Shown: piece after piece, positions 27,522-36,083 of the stretch
How the letters are laid out: every line of letters begins with the position of its first letter
Position numbering within the stretch: position 1 is the first letter of the stretch
DNA from: CBDDDW01 sp965226805
Lineage (GTDB): Bacteria; Chloroflexota; Dehalococcoidia; Lucifugimonadales; JAGWBF01
Length of the DNA stretch: 64,000 nt
Assembly: GCA_965226805.1 (NCBI GenBank)
Contig: CBDDDW010000030.1
Span: 186,001 to 250,000 of the forward strand
Direction of reading: 5' to 3'
The notes under the pieces: generated by a model
Told to the model about the DNA's origin: nothing
What the model saw: only the letters and a program-made list of their open reading frames with translations
The model's database searches: none
Program-made: the position numbers and the translations under genes

Positions 27522-29192
27522 TCAAAACAAGTCCTTGATCTCCTCGTCGATGGGTCGCGGCTCCGGCGGAGACCCGTCACTTTTCACCGACGAGTCCCTA
27601 TTTAGCTGGCTGTAAGAGGAGGCGGAGCCGTACTCTCTGGTGTGGACCACCACCGGCATGGGCAGCGCATGTCCGAATATCAGCGCCTGCTGGGTGGACT
27701 CGAGCCGGGACAACACCGCCCTCAGCTCCCGCCCGCCCGGCGCCCCGCCCAGTACGGCGTCGATGTCCTTCTCATTGTCCATCTGGCACGTCAGCTTGGT
27801 GCCTATCTGGCTCATGACCTCCGAGTCGATGGCGCCCGGGCGCTGGTCGATAACCATAAGGGTTACGTTGTACTTGCGCATCTCTCTGGCTATGGTGCCG
27901 AAGATGGTCTGGGAGGCTACCGTCGGACTCAGGAACTTGTGGGCCTCCTCCAGGGTTATGACCAGAGGCCTGGGCTCCACGCCCGCCCCGCCTTCCGCCT
28001 CTTCTTTGCGTCTCACGTACCGTTCGTGGATACGCCTGGTCAGCAGGTTGGCCACCAGAATATAGGCGTTCAGGTCGTTTCCGTAGCGCCCGAACTCCAG
28101 CACCACGTGCAGGCCTCGGTCGAGGTGCTCCAGTATTCGCTGCACCGAGTCGTAGCTGGCTGTCGACTCGAGGAACTTGTAGCGGTTGAGGCGACCCAGG
28201 CGGTTGTGCAGCGCGGCCAGCGCCTGGGGTGGCACGCCCAAATCAGAAGCCATGTCAAATACCGCTTCACGTCCACCCAGGGCGAGAAACTCCTGGAGCC
28301 ACTGGGGACCCAGCCGCCTCTGCAGGTTATATGTGGCCTGGGTGGCTATATCGGACAGTCCCAGGTTGTCCTGAAGTGCCTCCACATCCTCGGGCTGAAT
28401 GTCGTCGTACCCGATTCGCACCACCTCATCGGCGGAAACCCCTCTGCGGCGCGCGCTTTCCTCGTCCACGGTAAACACGGCCACCTTGGACGGGAAGAAC
28501 TGTTTGAGGCCCTTCACTTGCCGGCCACGCTCGCTATCACGGCCCATCCAGCCGTACTCGCCGTGCATGTCGAAGATGAGTGTGGAGGCTAGGTCGCTCT
28601 GCAGGATCCCGATGAGGAGCAGCCGGGTAAGGAAGGTTTTCCCCGTACCCGTCTTGCCGAATACTCCCATCGAGCGTTCAATCAGCGCCTTCAGGTCGAG
28701 GCATACCTTGGTCTCCATGTCCAGCGGGTTGCCTATCCAGAAGTGCCGGCTATCTTCGCTGCCGAACACTAATTCCACGTCTCTATCCGAGGCGACGTGG
28801 GCTCTTGAGAAATGGGATGGCACAGTTTTCGCCGGCGAAGGCGCGGTCGAGTCACCGAGTGCCACCGGCATGGTGAGGGCTGGGAGGATGGAGATGGTCC
28901 CGAATGCGGTGGTCCCCGAGATGACCTCGGCTATGAAGGGGTCCTCCACGTCGGGGGGAGTGAACTTGATTCTGGGGTCGGCCGCACCTAGGGCAACCTC
29001 GGTGACAACTCCAAAGAAGCGCAACCGCTCCCCCTGCACCGTGACGAAGGTGCCTACTTTGATGTCCTCAACCGACGTGGATGGGTCGAGGCGTATCTCG
29101 ACCCCCCGAGCAAGGGAGCCTTCCGCCACCGTGCCCAGGTACCTGCCCTGGGTATGGAGATGATCAGCCCCGCCTACAGATCCTTCAGTCAT
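27522..29192 (-). CDS. herA: HerA-family DNA translocase ATPase
   Basis: A 556-residue hexameric ATPase of the HerA/FtsK group that works with NurA on DNA ends. An N-terminal HAS-barrel (about 1-120, LGTVAEG.., VGTFVTV) is followed by the RecA-like domain with Walker A GVFGKTGTGKTFL, Walker B STLIFDMHGEY, LVITLEEAHKFLSPT and the arginine-finger region VIDQRPGAIDSEVMSQIGTK. ATG 29192 lies inside the preceding gene (8-base overlap), so it is translated in a coupled way with it and with nurA. Confidence 0.9.
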   Translation of the reverse strand: MTEGSVGGADHLHTQGRYLGTVAEGSLARGVEIRLDPSTSVEDIKVGTFVTVQGERLRFFGVVTEVALGAADPRIKFTPPDVEDPFIAEVISGTTAFGTISILPALTMPVALGDSTAPSPAKTVPSHFSRAHVASDRDVELVFGSEDSRHFWIGNPLDMETKVCLDLKALIERSMGVFGKTGTGKTFLTRLLLIGILQSDLASTLIFDMHGEYGWMGRDSERGRQVKGLKQFFPSKVAVFTVDEESARRRGVSADEVVRIGYDDIQPEDVEALQDNLGLSDIATQATYNLQRRLGPQWLQEFLALGGREAVFDMASDLGVPPQALAALHNRLGRLNRYKFLESTASYDSVQRILEHLDRGLHVVLEFGRYGNDLNAYILVANLLTRRIHERYVRRKEEAEGGAGVEPRPLVITLEEAHKFLSPTVASQTIFGTIAREMRKYNVTLMVIDQRPGAIDSEVMSQIGTKLTCQMDNEKDIDAVLGGAPGGRELRAVLSRLESTQQALIFGHALPMPVVVHTREYGSASSYSQLNRDSSVKSDGSPPEPRPIDEEIKDLF

Positions 29193-29847
29193 GGAGATAG
29201 GATATCTTTTTGAGGATCAAGGTTAGCCGGGGCAGGTCCCCAGCCATGAATTGGGCCAGGGCCTTTCCCGCACGCAGCCTGAATCCTCGAGAGTCCTCCA
29301 CCTGGGTGCTGGCTCGTCGGATGCAGGATGCGATAACCTCGTCGTTGGTGGCGGCGCCTCCCCCCGGGGCATTAGCCAGCGTGGTCAAGAAGTCCAGTGA
29401 TGCGCTGAACCTTGACACCTCCTCCGGAGTGCAGCCGTAGACGAAGGCGTGGATGCGCGGGGGCACCGCAGGCAGGTACTGGTTATACCGGCTGTCGTGG
29501 CCGTGTCCGACGATTACCGCGTCGAAGCGGGTGCAAAGGAGGCGGGCAAGCTGAGGATTGCTGTGGTAGATGTCCTCTTCACTCTCCTCCAATTCCCCTC
29601 TGGCTATCACCGGCCTTCCGGGATCGATGGACTGGGTACTGACACGGCACACGACGGCGTAGATGTCGGAGGGCCCCTCCTCGGACCTTGGGCCGCCATC
29701 CGACGGCATGGGGGCCTCCGTTCTGACGAAGGACCCCAGAGGTGGCGACTCGTACAGCCGGTAGCACTGGGCCGAGAACCGGTCAGAGGCGGACTCCACT
29801 ACCTCGCCGACGCGTCTGGGCATGGGCGCCTCTGCTCTTCCAGTCAT
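29185..29847 (-). CDS. unassigned protein encoded between nurA and herA
   Basis: A 220-residue soluble protein. The N-terminal part (VGEVVESASDRFSAQCYRL .. PPLGSFVRTEA .. DIYAVVCRVSTQSIDPGRPV) reads like a HAS-type barrel as found at the start of HerA; the C-terminal half is alpha-helical (LRAGKALAQFMAGDLPRLTL). I know no function for it. Its ATG overlaps the nurA stop (ATGA) and its own end overlaps the herA start, so the three are made in fixed proportion; a role as a third subunit of the NurA-HerA machine is inferred from this alone. Confidence 0.78.
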   Translation of the reverse strand: MTGRAEAPMPRRVGEVVESASDRFSAQCYRLYESPPLGSFVRTEAPMPSDGGPRSEEGPSDIYAVVCRVSTQSIDPGRPVIARGELEESEEDIYHSNPQLARLLCTRFDAVIVGHGHDSRYNQYLPAVPPRIHAFVYGCTPEEVSRFSASLDFLTTLANAPGGGAATNDEVIASCIRRASTQVEDSRGFRLRAGKALAQFMAGDLPRLTLILKKISYLHD

Positions 29848-31055
29848 AGCGACCGCATCCGCTTGGACCTGGCTTTCTCCGAGGTATGTACCGGGAGGTG
29901 GTTTCGGTATAGGGCATCGGCCAGCATTTGCTTGAAAGCTTCCCTATCGGGGCCGGTTACCACCGCCTTCTCGTGGGCTTCCGCTATCGCAGCCGGATAG
30001 CCTCCGCCACGCCTGCACTGGTCCAATATGAGTGTGTGGCTCAGCTCCAGCAGACCCTCGCTCTCCGCTACCCACATGGGTACCTCTACCCTCGCTATCT
30101 CATCTCCCGTATTCACGTAGTAGAAGTGCACCTGATGGTGGCCGTAGGACTCCCTGGAGATCGAAGAGTTGCTTCGGTAAAGGCTGGAGCGCTCTCCAGG
30201 TCCGAGGTGCTCCTGGAACAATTGCCGGTCCAGCAGACCGTCCAGGGCGTCGCAAGGCGCCCGGCCTGAGCGGTGGCTGGTGCAAAGCCTACTGCACTCT
30301 CCCGCCTCTACGGGGCAGCGGTACAGCCGGAGGGCGTTCACGACCTCGCGACTCTGAGGCAGGCTTGTGTATGCGGCGACCGCCATGGTCTGCTCCTGAG
30401 CCATTTCCCGAAGTCTGTCAAGAGACTGAATGAGGCCCTTGCCGAGTAACTCTTCTTTAACGAAGGGCGGATAAGCGCGCCCTGCCAGCCCCCAGAGGAG
30501 AAGGGTGCCGTCTACAAGAGCGAGGACGGGGAGGTCTCTGGGCACGTCACGTACCGAGTCCACTAGCCCCTTGACCTCCTCTACGGCCCTTTTCAGGCCC
30601 AGCAAGGGTCCCTCGACGGACACAGAACCCACCGACTCCGGAGTTGAGCTGGTAATGTACAGGTCGCCGTCCTCCGCGTAGAGGCTGGGGTGGCTGAAGA
30701 GGTGGGCGTCGGGACGGGAGCCGTAGGTCAGGACACAGCCGCCGACGTTGATGAGGTAACAGCGGGCGGGAGTATCCCGGTCCACGTCTATGTGGGACCC
30801 GTCCACCGATGCCACGCAGAAGTCCCTGGGCGCTACGTGGGGCTCGTGCCTTCCGGCGAATTCGTCCACGGGGGAAGCGAACAGGTATGGCCTCCCCTGG
30901 CCGCCGTCAGCCTTGGCCTTCACCTGCAGGGGGTCGGCTTCGACGAAGGCCCTGAGGGCCGTCTGGAGGCGGTTCGCGTGGTCGGTCGAAAGCCCGGTGA
31001 GGCGCTGGGCCAAGGCGTCGATCTGGACTACCGTTTCGCTCAAGTCGAGGCTCAT
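29844..31055 (-). CDS. nurA: NurA-domain nuclease
   Basis: A 403-residue nuclease of the DNA double-strand-break resection pair NurA/HerA. The NurA core has the metal motif VASVDGSHIDVDRD and a second acidic motif LALVDGTLLLWGL; a C-terminal Asp/His region (VHFYYVNTGDEIARVEVP) is also typical. The first 55 residues are a helical extension. It starts 3 bases after the selB stop and ends overlapping the next gene, in a selB-nurA-X-herA operon. Confidence 0.87.
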   Translation of the reverse strand: MSLDLSETVVQIDALAQRLTGLSTDHANRLQTALRAFVEADPLQVKAKADGGQGRPYLFASPVDEFAGRHEPHVAPRDFCVASVDGSHIDVDRDTPARCYLINVGGCVLTYGSRPDAHLFSHPSLYAEDGDLYITSSTPESVGSVSVEGPLLGLKRAVEEVKGLVDSVRDVPRDLPVLALVDGTLLLWGLAGRAYPPFVKEELLGKGLIQSLDRLREMAQEQTMAVAAYTSLPQSREVVNALRLYRCPVEAGECSRLCTSHRSGRAPCDALDGLLDRQLFQEHLGPGERSSLYRSNSSISRESYGHHQVHFYYVNTGDEIARVEVPMWVAESEGLLELSHTLILDQCRRGGGYPAAIAEAHEKAVVTGPDREAFKQMLADALYRNHLPVHTSEKARSKRMRSL

Positions 31056-31058
31056 CGC

Positions 31059-32924
31059 CTACCTCAACACCCGCTCGTCGCCGGTCCTGCGGGTGATGCG
31101 CTGCTGGTCCAAGTACTCCAGCAGCGGAAGGATGTACTTTCGGCTGGTGTCGAACAGGTCCCGCCCCTCGGCAACAGTGATTTTTCCACGCTCTTTCGTA
31201 TGGGTGACTATCTTCTCAACCATGTCCTTGTAGGCGGAAGCGGCGAAGACCACGGTCTCATTGATCTTGACCACCCTGCCGTCCTCTACAAGCAGGTTCA
31301 GTAGCTCCGGGTCGAGAGGGAGGTCGGTTGGGGGCGAATAGGGCTCAGCTTCCAGGGTCTTGATGTAGCCTTCTACCTGTCTCTGCTGGGCCGGCGTCAG
31401 GGTCACCGTGCTATCCGGCAGGCTTACCCAGGCCCCTTCCTCCTTGAGGACGCCCTCTCCAGCTAGACGCTCCAATGCCCTGGGAGTAGCCGGCGGAGAT
31501 AGGCCCAGCCGGCTCCTCAGCTCTTCCCGTGGAATGCCCTTGCGTAGGGGATATTGCCGGTGATAGGCTTCCAGGGCGGTGGCGCACTTTTCCCTCAGCG
31601 ACTGCCATGCGCGTGCTGAGTACACAAGGGCGTCGGCCTGGGCGCCCAGGTCTCCCAGGGGCACTACCTGGTCCCGACCGGCCAACTCTCTGATCCCCTC
31701 GATGGTGTCCTCTCTGGAGAGGTTAGCTCGCTGTGATAGAGTGTCCAAGTCACAGGGACCCCAGTGCTCCACGGCGCTGATGAGAGCGTCCTCACCGGTA
31801 CCCTCCTCCGTCGCCACCAGGCGCGCGATTACTGCCGGGACAAAGCGGCGGTGGCGTCTGAGGGGGGAGGAATCCACCACTTTCCCTCCGCCCAGGGTGG
31901 TGTCCGATGAGCGGATCACGAACAGGTCACCATTGACGGCGGGCATCGGGTAACGGAGGTGAATCTGCCCCCAACCTTCTTCTCCCGGTTTCAGGTACTC
32001 CTTGTCCAGCAACCGTACTCTGGCTGAGGCCTCGCCGGTGTACAGGTGGAAGGTGATGCCCTCGTTATGTTTTAGCGGGCGTGGAGCGTCTTTGGGCAGC
32101 TTCAGCTTGGCGTCCAGCCGGGTGGTGGGGCGAAGCCAATTCGTTGCTGTTATCACCTCGCCCCGCTGAATATCGCTCCGGGATATTCCGGACAGGTTCA
32201 CCGCCAGCCTCCTCCCGGGGTCGGCATGGTTCAGCTTCTTCTTGTGGCTTTGGAGGCTACGGATGCGACCCTTCTCTCCCGAAACCACAAGCCGGGCCTC
32301 CTGGCCGACCGAGAAGGCGCCATCGATGAGAGTGCCGGTAACCACGGTCCCAAAACCCGCCACCGTGAAACACCTGTCCACGGGCAACCGGGCCCGGCCC
32401 ACGTCCTTTCGGACCTGGGTGGAGTCCAGCATGGTATCGAGCATGCCCTTGAGGTCGTCGAGTCCCTGGCCGGTATAGGCGGACACGGCCGCCATTGGCG
32501 CGCCCTCGAAGGTAGTGCCTATCACGGCGTCTTCAACCTCCGCCTTCACCAGCTCCAGCAGCTCCTCGTCCACCGTGTCGGCTTTGGTCACGACCACGAG
32601 GCCCCGCTTTACCCGCAGGATGTCGAGGATCGCGAGGTGCTCCCTGGTCTGAGGCATGACGCTCTCGTCGGCGGCTACTACCAAAAGCGCCAGGTCCATG
32701 CCCCCCACGCCGGCCAGCATGTTCTTGATGAACCGCTCGTGGCCGGGAACGTCCACGATGCTCACCTCGCGGCCGCTGGGCAGGGTGAGCCAGGCGAAGC
32801 CCAGGTCTATGGTCATCTCCCGTTCCTTCTCCTCGGGCAGACGGTCGGGATCGATGTTGGTAAGGGCCTTCACCAGGGTGGACTTGCCGTGGTCTACGTG
32901 TCCCGCAGTGCCTATGACGTACAT
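31059..32924 (-). CDS. selB: selenocysteine-specific elongation factor SelB
   Basis: A 621-residue GTPase that delivers Sec-tRNA to UGA codons marked by a SECIS element. G domain: GTAGHVDHGKSTLVKAL (G1), the G2 Thr, VDVPGHERFIKNML (G3), VVVTKADTVD (G4); then domains 2-3 with AARLPVDRCFTVAGFGTVVTGTL, and four winged helices (about 370-621) ending in DQQRITRRTGDERVLR. Length is that of a full bacterial SelB. It implies that the organism uses selenocysteine, although selA, selC and selD are not in the window. It leads the operon with nurA. Confidence 0.94.
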   Translation of the reverse strand: MYVIGTAGHVDHGKSTLVKALTNIDPDRLPEEKEREMTIDLGFAWLTLPSGREVSIVDVPGHERFIKNMLAGVGGMDLALLVVAADESVMPQTREHLAILDILRVKRGLVVVTKADTVDEELLELVKAEVEDAVIGTTFEGAPMAAVSAYTGQGLDDLKGMLDTMLDSTQVRKDVGRARLPVDRCFTVAGFGTVVTGTLIDGAFSVGQEARLVVSGEKGRIRSLQSHKKKLNHADPGRRLAVNLSGISRSDIQRGEVITATNWLRPTTRLDAKLKLPKDAPRPLKHNEGITFHLYTGEASARVRLLDKEYLKPGEEGWGQIHLRYPMPAVNGDLFVIRSSDTTLGGGKVVDSSPLRRHRRFVPAVIARLVATEEGTGEDALISAVEHWGPCDLDTLSQRANLSREDTIEGIRELAGRDQVVPLGDLGAQADALVYSARAWQSLREKCATALEAYHRQYPLRKGIPREELRSRLGLSPPATPRALERLAGEGVLKEEGAWVSLPDSTVTLTPAQQRQVEGYIKTLEAEPYSPPTDLPLDPELLNLLVEDGRVVKINETVVFAASAYKDMVEKIVTHTKERGKITVAEGRDLFDTSRKYILPLLEYLDQQRITRRTGDERVLR

Positions 32925-32954
32925 ACGAATCGCATCCTCATGGGGCTCGCTCTT

Positions 32955-32984
32955 AGAATAGCATCAAAGGGGAAGGGGAGGCAA
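32955..32984 (-). promoter_or_regulatory. possible promoter of the selB operon
   Basis: On the minus strand TTGCCT (32979-32984), an 18-base spacer and TATTCT (32955-32960), about 31 bases before the selB ATG. The match is moderate. Confidence 0.35.
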
Positions 32985-33036
32985 TTTAGGGTGCCTTCAT
33001 ACTCCCGAGCGATGTACGGAATAGGATGAATCAGTT

Positions 33037-33081
33037 ACCAAGAAGCAGGCTTGGTGAATGTGCCTTGAGCGTCGGTCAAGG
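33037..33081. other. two tandem perfect stem-loops in the selB-hemW gap
   Basis: ACCAAG (33037-33042) pairs with CTTGGT (33050-33055) over a 7-base loop, and CCTTGA (33063-33068) pairs with TCAAGG (33076-33081) over a 7-base loop, 7 bases later. They lie beyond the hemW 3' end and upstream of selB. No T-run follows, so they are not classic terminators. The rest of the gap (32985-33256) shows nothing else. Confidence 0.35.
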
Positions 33082-33256
33082 TTGGTGGGAATTGGCATCT
33101 AGCTAAGACTTTCTTGTTGATAGTTCCACGTGAGAACTCGCACACTTGATCAATCGTCCGTTGATCTTCTTCTCGGGGTGGGGATTGATTATAGTCAACG
33201 TCAAGTCCTCAGCCCACTCGAACGCCAGCTTTTACCCAACAGTGTGTTGGACCTGG

Positions 33257-34480
33257 TTACTCCAGAAACCGAATGAAGACCTGGTTGGAGAGGAGGCATC
33301 CCCTCTTGGTCAGGCGGAGCTTCCCATCCAGCTGCTCCAACAGACCTTCCTCCACAAGCTCGCGAATCTGAGGGCCGTATATCTCCATGGGATCGCGGCC
33401 GAACCTCCGCGTGAACTCCTCCGTTCGCAGGCCGTCCAGCAGCCGTAGGCCCAGGAACATGGTCTCCGCCATGGCCAGCCCCTTGTCGATGACCTCTACG
33501 TCGGCGACTGCGCCGGCCCGTCCCAAGGTACCCTTGTCCAGAGTCTCCAGCCTGCCCGCGCCGTCCGATGCCCAGCTTTGCACCTTTTGGATGTAGAGAC
33601 GAGGAGGCGCTACATTCCAGAACCTGTGCCCTTGAAGGTGAGAGTGGGCGCCTGCCCCAACGCCGAGGTACGGACGGTTCAGCCAGTAGGCCATGTTGTG
33701 GAGAGACTCTTCCGTCTGAAGGGCCCAGTTGGAGATCTCGTAGTGGTGATACCCGGCGTCCTCCAACGTTTCCTGCGCCAACGTGTACATATCCGCCGCC
33801 AGGTCTGAGTCCGGCTCGGGCAGGGTCCCGGTCCGCACCCAGCGCTCCAGGGGAGTCCCCTGCTCCAGGGTCAGGCCGTAGAGGGAGAGGTGGGGCGGCT
33901 CCAGATCGAGGGTCCGCTTCAGGGTGTCCTCCCACTGCTCCAGCGTCTGGCGAGGGAGGCCGTACATCAGGTCCAGGTTCACTCTCTGGAAACCTGCCTG
34001 CTGGGCCAACCTGTAGGCGGCTATTGCCTCTTTGGCGGAGTGGCGTCGCCCCAGGAGCGCGAGTAGGCCGTCGTCCAGGCTCTGGACGCCGATGCTGAGG
34101 CGGTTCACACCCATCTCCAGCAGCCTCGTCATCCCGGCGGCGGCAACATCCCCCGGATTGGCTTCCACGGTGGTCTCGGCGCCGGGCGCGACTTGGAAGG
34201 AATCGGCTGTGGTGGCCACCACCTGCCCGATGAACTCCAGGGGAATGTAGGAAGGGGTCCCTCCCCCGAAGAACATGGTGTCTACCCTGGGATGGCCCAT
34301 AGTCCTTCCCCAAAGCTGGATCTCCAGAAGAAGAGCCTCCATGTACTGGCCTATGAGGGAGTCGATCCCCTGATAGGTGTTGAAGTCGCAATACGGGCAC
34401 TTGGTCTTACAGAAGGGGACGTGGATATATAGAGATACTCCTTCTTTCAGACGTTGCGGTTCCGTGGGTACTCTAATCAT
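33257..34480 (-). CDS. hemW: radical SAM heme chaperone HemW
   Basis: A 407-residue radical-SAM protein that binds heme and hands it to target proteins; formerly annotated as oxygen-independent coproporphyrinogen oxidase. The 4Fe-4S motif is SLYIHVPFCKTKCPYCDFNT (CxxxCxxC), with FFGGGTPS, NRLSIGVQS, NLDLMYGLPRQT and YEISNWAL. It lacks the extra N-terminal region of true HemN, supporting HemW. It is last of a YkvA-like/ychF-like/hemW minus-strand run, 19 bases after the previous gene. Confidence 0.92.
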   Translation of the reverse strand: MIRVPTEPQRLKEGVSLYIHVPFCKTKCPYCDFNTYQGIDSLIGQYMEALLLEIQLWGRTMGHPRVDTMFFGGGTPSYIPLEFIGQVVATTADSFQVAPGAETTVEANPGDVAAAGMTRLLEMGVNRLSIGVQSLDDGLLALLGRRHSAKEAIAAYRLAQQAGFQRVNLDLMYGLPRQTLEQWEDTLKRTLDLEPPHLSLYGLTLEQGTPLERWVRTGTLPEPDSDLAADMYTLAQETLEDAGYHHYEISNWALQTEESLHNMAYWLNRPYLGVGAGAHSHLQGHRFWNVAPPRLYIQKVQSWASDGAGRLETLDKGTLGRAGAVADVEVIDKGLAMAETMFLGLRLLDGLRTEEFTRRFGRDPMEIYGPQIRELVEEGLLEQLDGKLRLTKRGCLLSNQVFIRFLE

Positions 34481-34499
34481 TTGTGCTCGCCCTACTTAC

Positions 34500-35597
34500 T
34501 TACACGTTGAAGAGGAAAGTGATCACGTCTCCGTCTTGGACCGGGTAGGTCTTGCCCTCCAGACGGAGGAGGCCCTGCTTCCGGCACTGGGCTACCGAGC
34601 CAAACCGGGCCAGGTCGTCGAAGCCGACCACCTCCGCGCGGATAAAGCCCCGCTCCATATCGGAGTGTATCTTTCCCGCTGCCTTCACTGCCGGAGTGGT
34701 CGCGGGCACTGTCCAGGCACGGACCTCTTTGGAGACGAAGGTAAAAAAGGATACCAGGGATAGGAGCTCGAAGGACAGCGTCACTACCCTATCGAGGCCC
34801 GACTCCCGGACACCCATGGACTCTCTGAACTCCGACTCGTCCTTCGGCGATAACTGGGAGAGCTCCAACTCTAGCTTGCCACATAGAGGCGTAGCCTTCG
34901 TGCCCGGCCGGTTGTATCGTTGCTCTAGAGTCTCTTCCAGCTGGGCCGCGCCGTCCAGGGCTGCCTCGCCTATGTTCAAAACGGTCAGCAATGGCTTGGC
35001 GGTGAGAAGCTGATAGTTGGAGAGGATGTCCTTCTCCTCGATAGTGACCGGCTGCTCCCTGACCGGCACGTCCTGCTCCAACGCCTCTCGTATGCGCTGG
35101 AGCAGTGATTCCTCCCTTGATAGCAGGTCACGCTCCCGGCCCTTGGCACCCGTCAGATTGGCTTCGATGCGCTGTACCCGTCGCGCCAGGATACCCAGGT
35201 CCGAGGAGGTGAGGGCCGCCTCTATCTTGGCGGTGTCCCTGTACGGATCTACGCTTCCGTTGATGTGGGCGACCGAAGGGTCCTCGAAGGCCCGCGCCAC
35301 CTGGAGGAGGGCGTCGGCCGACTGTAACAGGTTCAAAAATTGGCCCCCGATGCCATCCTCGCCGTCGGCGAGTCCGGAGCCCGGCACGTCCCAATACGTT
35401 ATTTCTACTGGGACGACCTTGTCTGGGTTGAATATCTCCGTAAGGGTGTCAAGCCGGCGGTCGCGTATTCTACCGACCCCCGCTTGGACCTCTTGCCTGC
35501 CGCTGCCGTGGACCCCTGCCTCGGATCTGCCACGCGTCAGTGCGCTCAGAAGGGTCGTCTTTCCGCTTTGGGGAAGTCCTATGATGCCTATTTCCAT
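34500..35597 (-). CDS. YchF-like P-loop NTPase (OBG family) with altered P-loop
   Basis: A 365-residue protein of the YchF/Ola1 ATPase group, which binds ribosomes. N-terminal P-loop GIIGLPQSGKTTLLSAL, switch region WDVPGSGLADG, a helical coiled domain (about 120-200), the specificity motif region PLLTVLNIGE, and the C-terminal TGS-like domain KIHSDMERGFIRAEVVGFDD..VQDGDVITFLFNV. The P-loop has QSGKTT where YchF has NVGKST, and the total identity to canonical YchF looks low, so it is probably a divergent paralogue. Confidence 0.85.
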   Translation of the reverse strand: MEIGIIGLPQSGKTTLLSALTRGRSEAGVHGSGRQEVQAGVGRIRDRRLDTLTEIFNPDKVVPVEITYWDVPGSGLADGEDGIGGQFLNLLQSADALLQVARAFEDPSVAHINGSVDPYRDTAKIEAALTSSDLGILARRVQRIEANLTGAKGRERDLLSREESLLQRIREALEQDVPVREQPVTIEEKDILSNYQLLTAKPLLTVLNIGEAALDGAAQLEETLEQRYNRPGTKATPLCGKLELELSQLSPKDESEFRESMGVRESGLDRVVTLSFELLSLVSFFTFVSKEVRAWTVPATTPAVKAAGKIHSDMERGFIRAEVVGFDDLARFGSVAQCRKQGLLRLEGKTYPVQDGDVITFLFNV

Positions 35598-35619
35598 ACC
35601 TGGACCAGGCAGGCCACCT

Positions 35620-35991
35620 CTACTTGTTGGGGTCCTCTTCGTCTACCAGGCTGTAGTTGCCCTCCACGACCCTCCCGGAATCCTTCTCACCGGGGTGGGG
35701 CCCTCTTCTCCTAGCCCGCCAAGGGGCGTAACCCTCTACCACGTCTTGTGGGGCCAGATTCACCAGGAGAAAGGCGGCCAGCGAGAGAAGCAATACGAAG
35801 CCGGTTACAGCCAAGAGAGGCACTCTCGCAAAGGGGATAATGAGTAGCGAGGCCGGCAATAGAAGCTTCAACAACAGGGGAACCCGTCGGTCGAACATCA
35901 GCTTCCAAACGAGATACACTCTTCTGACCAGAGAAGGAATGAGCCGGGGACCAAGTATCAGGAGGAAAAACTGTATGAGACGCAACCACAT
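35620..35991 (-). CDS. YkvA/DUF1232-like small membrane protein
   Basis: A 123-residue protein. VYLVWKLMFDRRVPLLLKLLLP matches the start of the DUF1232 (YkvA) pattern of an amphipathic helix followed by a hydrophobic hairpin, and LVNLAPQDVVEGYAPWRA the end; the usual central SPIDLIPD is absent. A charged, acidic tail follows. It is first in a run with the ychF-like gene and hemW. Divergent from holA. Confidence 0.6.
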   Translation of the reverse strand: MWLRLIQFFLLILGPRLIPSLVRRVYLVWKLMFDRRVPLLLKLLLPASLLIIPFARVPLLAVTGFVLLLSLAAFLLVNLAPQDVVEGYAPWRARRRGPHPGEKDSGRVVEGNYSLVDEEDPNK

Positions 35992-36083
35992 ATCATCGCC
36001 CAGTTCGCCTTGTGTCAGTTACTATTATAACCTCCGCCATGGTATCTTTGAAGCATTCATCCACAGGCGGCGGAGAGCCGGCA

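Noticed and set aside
27642..28592. A 316-codon plus-strand frame opposite herA
   Set aside because: It lies wholly antisense to a well-supported HerA gene and shows no family pattern; long antisense frames are common in high-GC DNA.
32925..33256. A selenocysteine tRNA gene next to selB
   Set aside because: No sequence of about 95 bases with a tRNA acceptor stem, T-arm GGTTCRANTCC and CCA-like end is present.
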